A stretch of 53,040 nt of DNA from RGIG1995 sp045587445 (GTDB taxonomy: Bacteria; Bacillota; Clostridia; Oscillospirales; CAG-272), in assembly GCA_045587445.1 (NCBI GenBank), contig JAZNCH010000030.1:1-53040 (forward strand), in the 5' to 3' direction. Under the pieces are notes generated by a model. The model was not told the origin of the DNA and did not search any database. It saw nothing but the letters and a program-made list of their open reading frames with translations. Positions 7,209 through 14,745 of this stretch are shown piece by piece (the first letter of the stretch is position 1; every line of letters starts with the position of its first letter). Made by a program: the position numbers and the translations under genes.

Positions 7209-8281
7209 TTACTGTGCCTTATAAGCACGAATTTTTCTATTAAGCTTCTTTTTAGGTTGTCCGAATTCGTATATTTCAAAAGACCCATATAGCTTTGGAA
7301 TACTGACAGACAATAATCTAACGGTAATTCTCCGGAAGCGTAGTGCTTCATCACAAAGGCAAGGTGACGTTTCATCTGCAGAGAAGTTGATTTACGAACG
7401 TGGATTTTGTTTGGCCATACTCTACGTCCTACAAATTCAACGCCTGCGTTCAATGGAAGAACGGCGGTTTTATCATTAAGCTGCAGTCCAAGATTAACTC
7501 TAAGATATTGGTCGACTTCGTGTGCAATGTCCCAAGCCCATTGCTTTGAAGGACAAATAACAATCATATCGTCCATATATCTTGCGTAGTATGGAACTTG
7601 AAGAACTCTTTTTATGAAGTGGTCTAGCGGCGTCAATACTACGTTTGCGGTCATTTGGCTGATCAGCGAACCAACCTGCATACCAATACCGGAAATTCTT
7701 TCAGCCGTTGTTACATCGGTGCAATTTACAGGCAAGCCAAGCGGTCGGCCATCACAACGTATGGCTTTTTCGAGAAACCACATCATATCAGCATCATTAA
7801 GAGGCTTTCCAAGTTCTCTAAGCTGAACATCAACAGGAATTCTGAAAAAGAATTTAGCTATATCCAGTTTAACGACAAACCAATCAGGCTTACGTTGGGC
7901 AATTCTCAACCATTCTTGGAGTTTTTGAACAGCTTTGACGGAGCCACGATTAGGTATGCTTCCGTAACTGTATTCATAGAATGATTTTGAGTATATGGGC
8001 CAAAGCTGCAGATACGCAGCACAGTTAATCACTCGGTCATTGAACGGCAAGGAGTGAATGAGCCTTACTTTTGGGAAGTACTCATAAAAAGGGCGAGGCT
8101 TCCCAGTTTCGTACATCTTCCATTGCAGGCGGTTCATATCGTTAATGATATATTCTTCGAGGTTTGTGCTATAGTCCAGTACTTCCCTGTAGTACCGCTT
8201 GTCTCTGCGAGCCAACAAGTAGCCATTATACAAATTATCAAACGTTGCAAAGCGTTCAAAAACGTGCGAATACTTTTCCAT
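7205..8281 (-). CDS. DGR reverse transcriptase
   Basis: About 358 residues, the usual length of diversity-generating-retroelement reverse transcriptases, with no maturase or endonuclease domain. Visible motifs: KLDIAKFFF (~residue 138, first catalytic Asp), QVGSLISQ (~202-209, the SQ-type motif typical of DGR and some retron enzymes instead of the QG..SP of group II introns) and YARYMDDMIVI (YMDD ~235-238, catalytic Asp pair). A thumb-like basic region follows. ATG 8281 has GGGAG 7 nt upstream, better than GTG 8311. It copies the template RNA into cDNA with errors at adenines, working with the Avd protein at 8584-8931. Confidence 0.96.
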   Translation of the reverse strand: MEKYSHVFERFATFDNLYNGYLLARRDKRYYREVLDYSTNLEEYIINDMNRLQWKMYETGKPRPFYEYFPKVRLIHSLPFNDRVINCAAYLQLWPIYSKSFYEYSYGSIPNRGSVKAVQKLQEWLRIAQRKPDWFVVKLDIAKFFFRIPVDVQLRELGKPLNDADMMWFLEKAIRCDGRPLGLPVNCTDVTTAERISGIGMQVGSLISQMTANVVLTPLDHFIKRVLQVPYYARYMDDMIVICPSKQWAWDIAHEVDQYLRVNLGLQLNDKTAVLPLNAGVEFVGRRVWPNKIHVRKSTSLQMKRHLAFVMKHYASGELPLDYCLSVFQSYMGLLKYTNSDNLKRSLIEKFVLIRHSK

Positions 8282-8453
8282 AGCTTTTCTCCCGAAGCCT
8301 GATTTTGTCACGAGTGCCGTACTCTATGAGCCGGAACACTGGCTTATGCAGTAATAATTTTTCTGCCAGTAAAACTAACAGAGGAAACAAGTCCCTTTAT
8401 CAACCGTTGTACTGGAATTAACCCGTTAGGTTGAAGACATCTGACGTACGGTA
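8282..8453 (-). ncRNA. DGR RNA spacer between TR and reverse transcriptase
   Basis: 172 bp without an ORF, transcribed downstream of the template repeat. In studied DGRs the sequence between TR and RT is part of the template RNA and is needed for cDNA priming. Here it can form local stems (for example GAGT..ACTC around the word ACGGC near 8313-8325). Exact RNA ends cannot be read from sequence. Confidence 0.55.
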
Positions 8454-8560
8454 AAGCGGAGCGGAAGCCAATGTTCCTGTTGGCGTTAGAACGACCGTTG
8501 TTGCCGTTGAAAGAGGGCAACCCATAAGTAGCGTTGTTCCAATTGCCGCCGGAGTAGAAG
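8454..8560 (-). repeat. DGR template repeat (TR)
   Basis: A 107-bp non-coding copy of the variable repeat at 9119-9225. The two align without gaps and differ at 12 positions, every one a template adenine (T on the plus strand). The template strand holds 23 adenines, mostly in AAC/AAT codons, an arrangement that maximises substitutions without creating stops. The 3' part (GGCTTCCGCTCCGCTT) is identical in both repeats and forms the GC-rich end expected for the mutagenic-homing boundary; homology stops right after it. TR lies 24 bp past the Avd stop codon. Confidence 0.97.
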
Positions 8561-8583
8561 CCGCAACAACCTGTTCCCTTATG

Positions 8584-8931
8584 TTAAGTGGGCTTCTTAA
8601 TGGCCTTTATCCACCCACCTATCATCTTACCTATTTCTACAATTTTTTCAGACCAAATTTCATATTTCTTTAGAGGAAGAAAACCAAGCTGATGAGACAA
8701 TCGGATATAGGCACGCAATTTTAACTGAGCAATATCCATATCTTGAAGCGTTGTCTTTTTGTAATACCTTTTTTGAGCTTCGATGCACAATTCTAAGAGC
8801 TTGTCCATGGTACGCTTGATGTCAGTTACTAAAGCAAACTTTTCGGACTTTGGGTACTGCGCCAATGCAGGATAAGCGTAATCCATCATATCAAAGATTT
8901 TCTGCAATAATTTCAGTTCATCATCAGCCAT
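8584..8931 (-). CDS. DGR accessory variability determinant (Avd, four-helix-bundle)
   Basis: 115 residues beginning MADDELKLLQKIFDMMDYAY, highly helical and Lys-rich, of the S23/bAvd type: a pentameric four-helix bundle that binds the reverse transcriptase and template RNA. Internal features such as FALVTDIKRTMDKLLELCIEA and RAYIRLSHQLGFL are typical. ATG 8931 follows GGAGGT by ~8 nt; the frame stays open to 9207 through the variable repeat, but that extension has no ribosome site and runs across a terminator. Position between target gene and TR is the standard DGR order. Confidence 0.92.
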   Translation of the reverse strand: MADDELKLLQKIFDMMDYAYPALAQYPKSEKFALVTDIKRTMDKLLELCIEAQKRYYKKTTLQDMDIAQLKLRAYIRLSHQLGFLPLKKYEIWSEKIVEIGKMIGGWIKAIKKPT

Positions 8932-9027
8932 AAATACCTCCAAATGGTATTTATATTTTACTGGAAAAGTTTTGGGCACGTTGTTTTTTGGGAGAAAATA
9001 ACGAATTTCGTTAGACCTAAAATTTCT

Positions 9028-9051
9028 AAAAAAATTTTCGGCTACGCCGAA
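9028..9051 (-). terminator. Terminator after the DGR target gene
   Basis: On the minus strand TTCGGC and GCCGAA pair around GTA and are followed by AATTTTTTT. It sits 45 bp after the target-gene stop and before avd, so the abundant late transcript may be separated from the avd-TR-RT unit. Confidence 0.8.
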
Positions 9052-9061
9052 TAAAGAGATA

Positions 9062-9085
9062 TGTCCTCCGCTATCGCAGAGGACA
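9062..9085 (-). other. DGR target-site hairpin downstream of VR
   Basis: On the minus strand TGTCCTCTGC and GCGGAGGACA form a 10-bp stem (one wobble) closed by the tetraloop GATA. It begins 33 nt after the end of the variable repeat and 10 nt after the stop codon. Hairpins or cruciforms with 4-nt loops just downstream of VR are known to be needed for target recognition in the Bordetella phage DGR. No T-run follows directly, so it is not itself a terminator. Confidence 0.85.
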
Positions 9086-9095
9086 CAGTACACAG

Positions 9096-10172
9096 TTAAG
9101 CAGTAGGCAGCTTCACGTAAGCGGAGCGGAAGCCAACGTGCCAGCTGGCGTAAGAACGACCGTAGCTGCCGTGGAAAGAGGGCAACCCACAAGTAGCGTG
9201 GCTCCAATCGCCGCCGGAGTAGAAGCTTCTTTCAGCTTCAGCATTATTAAACCAGCAACCATTTGCGCTGAAAAGGTCATTGGTATCATACATTAACATG
9301 CCAAGGTTTTGTAATAGCAATTTAGCTTGTTCTCCGATTGTGCTATTGCAAACTACGTTAGCAAAAGTAGTGTAGTGTTCACCTCTTGAAGCATCTGTAA
9401 TTGTGGTAGAATAAGTCAGCTTATTACTAATGAAGTCCATTTTTACAGAGCCGGAAGTTGTACCGTTACCGTCCGGAGTAATCAGTTCGCCGTCAGAAGC
9501 ACGGATAGCTTTCCATTCAGTACTGGACACACCTTGAGAGTTCAAGCTGTCTGCTGCATTGTTATTGGCGAGGATTTGGAGTTCGCCATATACAGTGCGA
9601 ATACCGCCCATCCACTCCCATACGTTACCGCAAAGGTCAGCGATACCGCCCGGTGTTTTGTCGTGATACCACTCTAACGGACCGGTGCCAGTGGCAATAC
9701 GAGCAATTCTACCGTCTGATTCGTGAGCTGTAGGAATTGCTTTGTAGGAGTTTTCGGTGGAGTGTTTGCCGTAATTGTTGTTGCCTAAAGGCATAAAACC
9801 ATTTTGTTGACACCAGCGAACGAGCAAGCCCCATTCCATACGTGTCATAAGATGCCAGCCAGCACCTTTGTTTTCGCATACTTGGCAGGCGGTATCGAAG
9901 TTGATACTTGTTTTCGGGTCAACTCCACCAACAGAGTAAGCTCGGTTGTTTTGGACGATGTTTGGGAATTTAGAAATATAGATTTCATCTACTTCTTGAC
10001 CGTTGACAATGAAGCAAGGGTGAACGGCAGTACTTTCACCCATGCCAAGTTGAACATAAGTGAGTTTAGGAATTTTAACCATTAAGGACGGAAAGCCAAG
10101 GTCGTCATACAACACTTCATTGCCAGGGCAGACACCTTGTAAAGCTAATGCTGTTAAATCATAATTTGCCAT
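9096..10172 (-). CDS. DGR target: FGE/C-type-lectin-fold tail adhesin
   Basis: 358 residues. From ~residue 95 it follows the formylglycine-generating-enzyme/sulfatase-modifying fold, a C-type-lectin variant used by many DGR targets: WHLMTRMEWGLL, then GGIADLCGNVWEWMGG near 177-192, ending in SFYSGGDWS ... HVGFRSAYV. The catalytic cysteine pair of true FGE enzymes is not evident, so it is a binding protein. VR forms residues ~316-352. It is the last gene of the tail-fibre block and follows baseplate J and I genes, so it is most likely the receptor-binding tip. The ATG has AGGAGG ~8 nt upstream. Confidence 0.92.
   Translation of the reverse strand: MANYDLTALALQGVCPGNEVLYDDLGFPSLMVKIPKLTYVQLGMGESTAVHPCFIVNGQEVDEIYISKFPNIVQNNRAYSVGGVDPKTSINFDTACQVCENKGAGWHLMTRMEWGLLVRWCQQNGFMPLGNNNYGKHSTENSYKAIPTAHESDGRIARIATGTGPLEWYHDKTPGGIADLCGNVWEWMGGIRTVYGELQILANNNAADSLNSQGVSSTEWKAIRASDGELITPDGNGTTSGSVKMDFISNKLTYSTTITDASRGEHYTTFANVVCNSTIGEQAKLLLQNLGMLMYDTNDLFSANGCWFNNAEAERSFYSGGDWSHATCGLPSFHGSYGRSYASWHVGFRSAYVKLPTA
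9119..9225 (-). repeat. DGR variable repeat (VR)
   Basis: The last 107 bp of homology with TR, inside the target gene (codons ~316-352). Twelve adenine-templated substitutions give twelve residue changes relative to TR: Asn to Asp, Ser, His or Tyr, Tyr to Cys, Arg to Trp and Ile to Val. Unchanged positions encode the structural core (FYSGG, GLPSF, GFRSA), so variation falls on the ligand-binding face of a C-type-lectin-like fold. Confidence 0.97.
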
Positions 10173-10186
10173 AATGTTTTACCTCC

Positions 10187-10525
10187 TTATTTCAATGCCC
10201 AAAGAGTCATAACAACTTTATCCATATCAAGCGGCAGGGGAGTACGTTCTGCTTCGTTGCCCATACCCATTTCACTGGTGCTGATTTCTTCGGATTCAAC
10301 TTCTTCGTATTCCGTCGGGGGAATATCAATTTCTGCAACATAAGCCCACGCATCTTCGGTGCCAATGGTTAAGGCACGAGCCTTGTTGTAACAAATGTCG
10401 ATATGAACAGGCTCGTCCAATTGACGTTTCGCCAAATTCAACATCAAATCATCATCAAAAATAATCTTAGTACCAATTTGTTCATAAGCGATTTTTGCGC
10501 CTTCGTTTTTTTCGACAATAATCAT
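10187..10525 (-). CDS. Small tail-fibre-region protein, unknown
   Basis: 112 residues with an acidic middle (EYEEVESEEISTSEMG) and no motif I recognise. Its ATG overlaps the stop of the preceding gene (ATGA) and GGGAGG lies upstream, so it is translationally coupled to the tail gene before it and ends 15 bp before the DGR target. It may be a fibre assembly factor or a minor fibre part; inferred from position only. Confidence 0.65.
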   Translation of the reverse strand: MIIVEKNEGAKIAYEQIGTKIIFDDDLMLNLAKRQLDEPVHIDICYNKARALTIGTEDAWAYVAEIDIPPTEYEEVESEEISTSEMGMGNEAERTPLPLDMDKVVMTLWALK

Positions 10526-11037
10526 TCTTCATAGCCTCCCAGTACGAAATATTTAATGGTTGCTTCGGAAGCACTGCCGGTATAGGCAAGCTTGAAGCCG
10601 TTTGTGAGTTTGCCGGCGACTTCGATTTCGCCAACATTACCAACAAAATTAGTAACTTCTGCAACTACGATATAATGAGTGGTTTCTCTTTCGATTTCCA
10701 AGCTAACAGTTCTTTGAGAATTATTGAACGGGAATTTGAGACTGTTGGTAAGTCGCACCTCTCCAACTTCAACGTTATCGTGGTCTTTAATCCATTCGTC
10801 CAAATCTTCCAAATGCCATGCTTGTTGACGAATTGCATTAAGAAGTAAACGAGCTGTGATTTGAGCGTCGTGTATGCCACTTTCCATATTTTGGAAATGA
10901 GCTTGGTCTTGCGGTGTACCTTGCTGCATAACAGTACCGGCAGGGGTAATGGTGTAAGTACCATCATCATTTTTGACAATGTAGAATGTGTTTGCAGGGT
11001 CGGTTACGTGGTCCTGCCACTTAGTAACATCGTACAT
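10522..11037 (-). CDS. Putative tail fibre/baseplate-distal protein
   Basis: 171 residues. The first part is helical and polar (QDQAHFQNMESGIHDAQ near residues 45-61), the rest predicted beta-rich, ending GGYEE. The phrase 'G T x Q D x x H F x x M E x G I' is frequent in phage fibre-like proteins of Firmicutes, where it links to a trimeric shaft. It lies between tail protein I and the DGR-diversified tip, so a connecting fibre role is likely. Its start codon overlaps the preceding stop. Confidence 0.65.
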   Translation of the reverse strand: MYDVTKWQDHVTDPANTFYIVKNDDGTYTITPAGTVMQQGTPQDQAHFQNMESGIHDAQITARLLLNAIRQQAWHLEDLDEWIKDHDNVEVGEVRLTNSLKFPFNNSQRTVSLEIERETTHYIVVAEVTNFVGNVGEIEVAGKLTNGFKLAYTGSASEATIKYFVLGGYEE

Positions 11038-11345
11038 TAACTTTCCTCCTCTCGAATTGTGAAGTCAAACCAAAATAGAATTCCTGTTTGACCGGGTGTG
11101 AGTTTAATGTTGCAATCCTGATGTGCCCAAAGTTCATTGTCAGAATTATAAAGCTCCACTCTTGTAACAGTAATAGCGGAGCTTGCAGCATTGATATTTA
11201 GTTGAGCTCTTACCGTACCGTTGTTAAGAATTTTTACTTCGGACAAAGTGGTTTTGTAGTAGGTAGAGCCTACACGATAGCGTGCATAATTGACACGTCT
11301 TTTGATAAAGTTTCGTAAATCTTTAAAGCCTGCGTTGTCGAGCAT
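11037..11345 (-). CDS. Tail-region protein, unknown
   Basis: 102 residues, beta-rich in the second half (VRAQLNINAASSAITVTRVEL), no signal peptide or TM. It is part of a tightly packed run of tail genes after tail protein I, with one-base overlap to the next gene. Such small proteins between gpI and fibre genes often join the fibre to the baseplate; I do not recognise the family. Confidence 0.6.
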   Translation of the reverse strand: MLDNAGFKDLRNFIKRRVNYARYRVGSTYYKTTLSEVKILNNGTVRAQLNINAASSAITVTRVELYNSDNELWAHQDCNIKLTPGQTGILFWFDFTIREEES

Positions 11346-11363
11346 TCGCTTTCCTCCTTTCTG

Positions 11364-12176
11364 CTACATAAGGTTGCCTGGTAGCGTACCGCAAAAGCGG
11401 ACACTGTAAGATGTACTTCCAGCTTCTAAATTAGCCTCAAGGTCACCGCCAAGAATATCACCCAAGCTTGCACGAGCAGGGAATGTACCTGCTACTATTT
11501 CGTCAGTATGAGGATTGCGGTAAACGATGCCTTGATTATCCGTTTCAATGACAATATCAAGATTGTCAATTTTGCCAAGCTTCGCCCTATACGGATAAAC
11601 ACCGCAGACACGAGTCCAATAAGCAACCCAGCCTGCATTGGTGCCGATGATAATGTCGTGCGGAACGTGGTAATAGATACCGTCCAAGTGGCTTCGGTAA
11701 GACTTATACATATCAATCAGTAAAAATACTTCTTGCAAAGTCAATGGCGGTGCTGGGTCTGTTGCCTTCATAACTACTCTGAAATGATACGGTTCAGCTT
11801 CATAATTAAACCATTCTTCAACGATTGCGTCATTGTACATGGTTTTTACAACTTCCTCGACTGCAGCAACAGTGCCTTTTTTACGATGGCGCTCAATGGC
11901 TGTCTTCACCAAAGTTCTTTTGGTTTCCACAGGGAAATTGTCACGATAGAAATCTACGTGATACTGCCAAGCCAATTCGTCAATCAATGCTTCGCTTAGA
12001 TTGTCAATGTTTGGCAGTAGCAGCAGGCCAAAAGTGTCCTCGTAATTCCGAATAAGTAAATCTTGAACGGAATCGCAGACATTCTGGACTGCTTTGTCAG
12101 AAGCAATGCTACTTGGCAACAAGGTTTTAAGCAAAGTATCCTTGAGCTCACGCACTTTCAACGCCTCCATATTCAA
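11364..12176 (-). CDS. Phage tail protein I (P2 gpI family)
   Basis: 270 residues. The N-terminal half matches P2-type tail protein I: SVQDLLIRNYEDTFGLLLLPNIDNL, then LIDELAWQYHVDFYR and RHRKKGTVAAVEEVV. gpI is a baseplate wedge protein near the fibre attachment point. The C-terminal ~100 residues look beta-rich and may hold the fibre-docking part. It overlaps the end of the baseplate J gene by 29 bp, the usual J-I order. Confidence 0.88.
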   Translation of the reverse strand: MNMEALKVRELKDTLLKTLLPSSIASDKAVQNVCDSVQDLLIRNYEDTFGLLLLPNIDNLSEALIDELAWQYHVDFYRDNFPVETKRTLVKTAIERHRKKGTVAAVEEVVKTMYNDAIVEEWFNYEAEPYHFRVVMKATDPAPPLTLQEVFLLIDMYKSYRSHLDGIYYHVPHDIIIGTNAGWVAYWTRVCGVYPYRAKLGKIDNLDIVIETDNQGIVYRNPHTDEIVAGTFPARASLGDILGGDLEANLEAGSTSYSVRFCGTLPGNLM

Positions 12177-13266
12177 CAGTTACAGAGTTTTCGACAGCAA
12201 CCTGCGTAGCATCAAGCTGTGAGTATGCGGGAGAACGTACTTCAACACGCTTGGCTCCGGCAACAAGTATTCTGCGTATCAGTTCGCTTGGGTTGACATC
12301 TCTGCCAATCTTGCTTTTTTCCCATAAAGCAAAATCGGTAACAGCAGTTTCTACCTTTGCACGAATGGCAGATTCTTGTGATTCGCTATCTTCGTCAATG
12401 TAATAAGTAATGTCGATGTCGTAATTAACAATATCCGGAGTTTGAACGGAAACGAGGTCGGTCAAAGGTCGTACATTTTTGTCGCTAAGCACTTCCTCAA
12501 CAGCTCGCAACATTTCCTCTCCGGGAATTACGCCACCTTCCAAAAGTACCCTAACGTCGACCTCGCCAGGATTGGGAGAGCTCACAGCAACATCGGATAT
12601 TGTCGCAGATGCTCTTTTTGCGAAGTATTCATAGGCACCGATGGGACCAGCAACAGAGAAACTCTCAGGCGCTATGTGTATAGCTTCTCGGTAGCTTTCG
12701 TCAGCTTCGACGTCAGCACCGCCTTCGGATTTTGTGATGTTGGTTACATCGGCTACATAAGCAACTGGGTCAACCAAAGTTTTGATTTGGCCTGCGACAA
12801 AATCGTTTCCGTCAATTCCAGTAACGGTACAGGTTGCAGTTCCTTCTGCATAGGATTGACCAGCTGAGATAATCATTGTTTCGTCAAGAGCGAAATAAAT
12901 CTTGCCATCAGCAGTAAAGCGAGTACCTTCAGGAATAATCACATTGGTCGCCATAATGCTTGATAGAGTTATTCTCATAGTGGTGGTTGCTGGCTTGGCA
13001 GCTATACGCTTAACCCCTAAAAGCGCACCAAGATGATCCAGCTTGCTTCCTTCTGCATAACGCAAAAGATTTTGTTTGCCAGTTTCGTTGATGCAGTTCA
13101 TCAGCAGAATAATGATGTTGGCGAATGTAAGCAGAAGCAGTCTTACGGGGTCGCCCTTTGCTAAGGTCCTGCCAGTGATGTTTTCGTATGAAGCAATAAC
13201 TGCAGATTCTACCTTTTCAGCATCAGCATCAACAAAAACAACTTCCGGCAAATTGTTAAGGCTCAT
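12148..13266 (-). CDS. Baseplate J-like protein
   Basis: 372 residues of the baseplate_J (P2 gpJ / T4 gp6-like) family, the wedge protein forming the baseplate ring. Family traits include GSKLDHLGALLGVKR near residue 91, IPEGTRFTA, the 'GxxGNDFVAGQIKTL' segment, EADESYREAIHIAPESFSVAGP and the C-terminal KIGRDVNPSELIRRI. ATG 13266 has GGTGAG 5-6 nt upstream. It overlaps gpW and gpI genes at both ends. Confidence 0.92.
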   Translation of the reverse strand: MSLNNLPEVVFVDADAEKVESAVIASYENITGRTLAKGDPVRLLLLTFANIIILLMNCINETGKQNLLRYAEGSKLDHLGALLGVKRIAAKPATTTMRITLSSIMATNVIIPEGTRFTADGKIYFALDETMIISAGQSYAEGTATCTVTGIDGNDFVAGQIKTLVDPVAYVADVTNITKSEGGADVEADESYREAIHIAPESFSVAGPIGAYEYFAKRASATISDVAVSSPNPGEVDVRVLLEGGVIPGEEMLRAVEEVLSDKNVRPLTDLVSVQTPDIVNYDIDITYYIDEDSESQESAIRAKVETAVTDFALWEKSKIGRDVNPSELIRRILVAGAKRVEVRSPAYSQLDATQVAVENSVTVEYGGVESA

Positions 13267-13570
13267 CAATTCTCACCTGCACTTTCGCTTCTAATTTGCC
13301 ATCAATGTTGGCACTCCAATAGATGTTGGTAACCGTAGCTCTTGGCTCGTATTTTGCAATAGCCATCACAATTTCAGAAGCCATCTTGGCTTTTGCGGTT
13401 TCTGTGGGAGTGTCAACGAATGAAGCATCAATACCGAATTCTCTGTCGAGTGGAACGCTATATTTAATCGTTGACAGAATATAGCGTATGTTTTGCAGAA
13501 TTTCTTCTGCTTCCGTTGCAGGGTTAAAATCAATTGGAGCCGTATTTTTTACGCTGATTTCGTAATTCAT
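13256..13570 (-). CDS. Baseplate wedge protein, gpW/gp25 family
   Basis: 104 residues; T4 gp25/P2 gpW-like. The core EEILQNIRYILSTIKYSVPLDREFGID is the family signature, followed by the EPRATVTNIYW strand. It initiates sheath assembly on the baseplate wedge. It overlaps gpU-like (ATGA) and baseplate J genes, giving the P2 order V-W-J-I, here with U and PAAR inserted before W. Confidence 0.92.
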   Translation of the reverse strand: MNYEISVKNTAPIDFNPATEAEEILQNIRYILSTIKYSVPLDREFGIDASFVDTPTETAKAKMASEIVMAIAKYEPRATVTNIYWSANIDGKLEAKVQVRIDEP

Positions 13571-14016
13571 AGAGTGGCCCTCCCTGCGTATTCGCTGATT
13601 GTAACATCTACATCAACGGAATAAAGATTTCCTCCTGCCCAATGCTTAACTGACTCATTGATTCTTGTTAGTACCCACAAGCCTACATTGTTGGCATAAG
13701 GAGCTTTGAGAATTTGTGTTTTTATGGCTTCCCCGATTACCTTAGAGCCTAAGACCAAAGGAACTGCTTGGCCGGTATCTCTCATTTTACGCAGTTGCTT
13801 GAGTAGTGTTTCTGGCTCAATGCCGTGGTCACGTCTTAAGCTGATACGGAAAGAAATTTCTTCTAAGTCGGGGCCAAGGAATTCAAGTATGGGTTTATTA
13901 TTAACGATTTCGTGTTTTGCCCAACGTCCTTCGCCTTGGCGCTGGTAATCATCAAAGGTAACGAGGTAGTCACGAGATGTAACGAAAGGGATTTCCCCCA
14001 AATAACCTACAATCAT
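13567..14016 (-). CDS. Phage tail protein, P2 gpU-like
   Basis: 149 residues with the gpU-type start (GEIPFVTSRDYLVTFDDYQRQGEGRWAKHE-like order) and a middle LGPDLEEISFRISL typical of the family ('L.G..LE.I.F'). gpU caps or completes the tail tube in P2. It also shows the pattern 'LLKQLRKMRDTGQAVPLVLG' common to these proteins. It lies between the PAAR spike tip and gpW. Confidence 0.82.
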   Translation of the reverse strand: MIVGYLGEIPFVTSRDYLVTFDDYQRQGEGRWAKHEIVNNKPILEFLGPDLEEISFRISLRRDHGIEPETLLKQLRKMRDTGQAVPLVLGSKVIGEAIKTQILKAPYANNVGLWVLTRINESVKHWAGGNLYSVDVDVTISEYAGRATL

Positions 14017-14019
14017 AAA

Positions 14020-14310
14020 CTAACCTCCAATAAAAACATTATCACTGCCAACGGCAACGCTGCCGCCACAGCTGACGGGGTCCCCAATTCGTCCAGCCGC
14101 CCTGCCGTTAATAAAAACACTACTGCTTCCACTTGCGATGACTCCTGAATGCGGAGCGTGGACAACACAGCCGTGGGGAACGTAACTATCATTAACACGT
14201 CCGTTGCCTTTGCCATTGGTAAAGACGTTTGGACTGGCAGAGTTTAAGGCGGTGCCAGGACAAGCATCGTGACCAGTATCGTTGTCTCCTAATCTTGTAG
14301 CTGCTGGCAT
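14020..14310 (-). CDS. PAAR-repeat spike-tip protein
   Basis: 96 residues with PAAR-type repeats: MPAATRLGDNDTGHDAC, then NVFTNGKGNGRVND, HGCVVHAPHSGVIASGSSSV and NGRAAGRIGDPVSC. PAAR proteins form the zinc-binding conical tip of the contractile-tail spike. It sits directly downstream of the gpV spike gene, the expected partner. Confidence 0.92.
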   Translation of the reverse strand: MPAATRLGDNDTGHDACPGTALNSASPNVFTNGKGNGRVNDSYVPHGCVVHAPHSGVIASGSSSVFINGRAAGRIGDPVSCGGSVAVGSDNVFIGG

Positions 14311-14322
14311 TTGGTTTCCTCC

Positions 14323-14745
14323 TTAGTTCAAATCAATTCTTTCGCCGGTAAGAATAAGATTGTTAGTAGCATGTATTTCAATATTTCCTTTCCCATCAAA
14401 TCTGATATAAGAGCCGTCCGGCACTTTAATGCATCTTACATTGGGATTTGTTTCTTCGGGTGGATTTGTTTCTGAATAAAAAGCACCCAGTACGAAACCG
14501 TCTTTAAGACCGTTTCCAGAGGGGTTGGGAAGAAAGACACATAGTACTTGGGTACCTACTTCTGGCACCCAATAAGCAAGCGTTCCGTTGCTCCCAATGG
14601 TAATTATAGGTAGTTCGTAGCTAACGAGCCCTTTTCCGTCTAAGTCGTCCTTATCCGGGAAAGTTACTCTTGCGGAGCAGGTTGCACCATTGACTGAGGA
14701 AACAAGACCAACACGGAAAATGTTTTTGATTTGTTTAATATCCAT
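14323..14745 (-). CDS. Baseplate spike protein, gpV family
   Basis: 140 residues, phage baseplate assembly protein V. The OB-fold part has VGLVSSVNGATCSARVTF and the 'YWVPEVGTQVLCVFLPNPSG' signature, then a short beta-helix-like end (SYIRFDGKGNIEIHATNNLILTG split by loops). It forms the trimeric membrane-piercing spike below the tube. ATG 14745 has AAGGAG 8 nt upstream. Confidence 0.93.
   Translation of the reverse strand: MDIKQIKNIFRVGLVSSVNGATCSARVTFPDKDDLDGKGLVSYELPIITIGSNGTLAYWVPEVGTQVLCVFLPNPSGNGLKDGFVLGAFYSETNPPEETNPNVRCIKVPDGSYIRFDGKGNIEIHATNNLILTGERIDLN

Noticed and set aside
7205..8281. Group II intron or retron reverse transcriptase
   Set aside because: No maturase/HNH domain or intron RNA features; SQ-type motif, Avd and TR/VR pair fit a DGR instead.
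8410..8600. Second variable repeat or second TR elsewhere in the window
   Set aside because: The distinctive GGCTTCCGCTCCGCTT end occurs only in the TR and the VR described.
8932..9207. N-terminal extension of the Avd frame through the variable repeat
   Set aside because: It would cross a terminator and the VR in another frame, and has no ribosome site, whereas ATG 8931 has a strong one.
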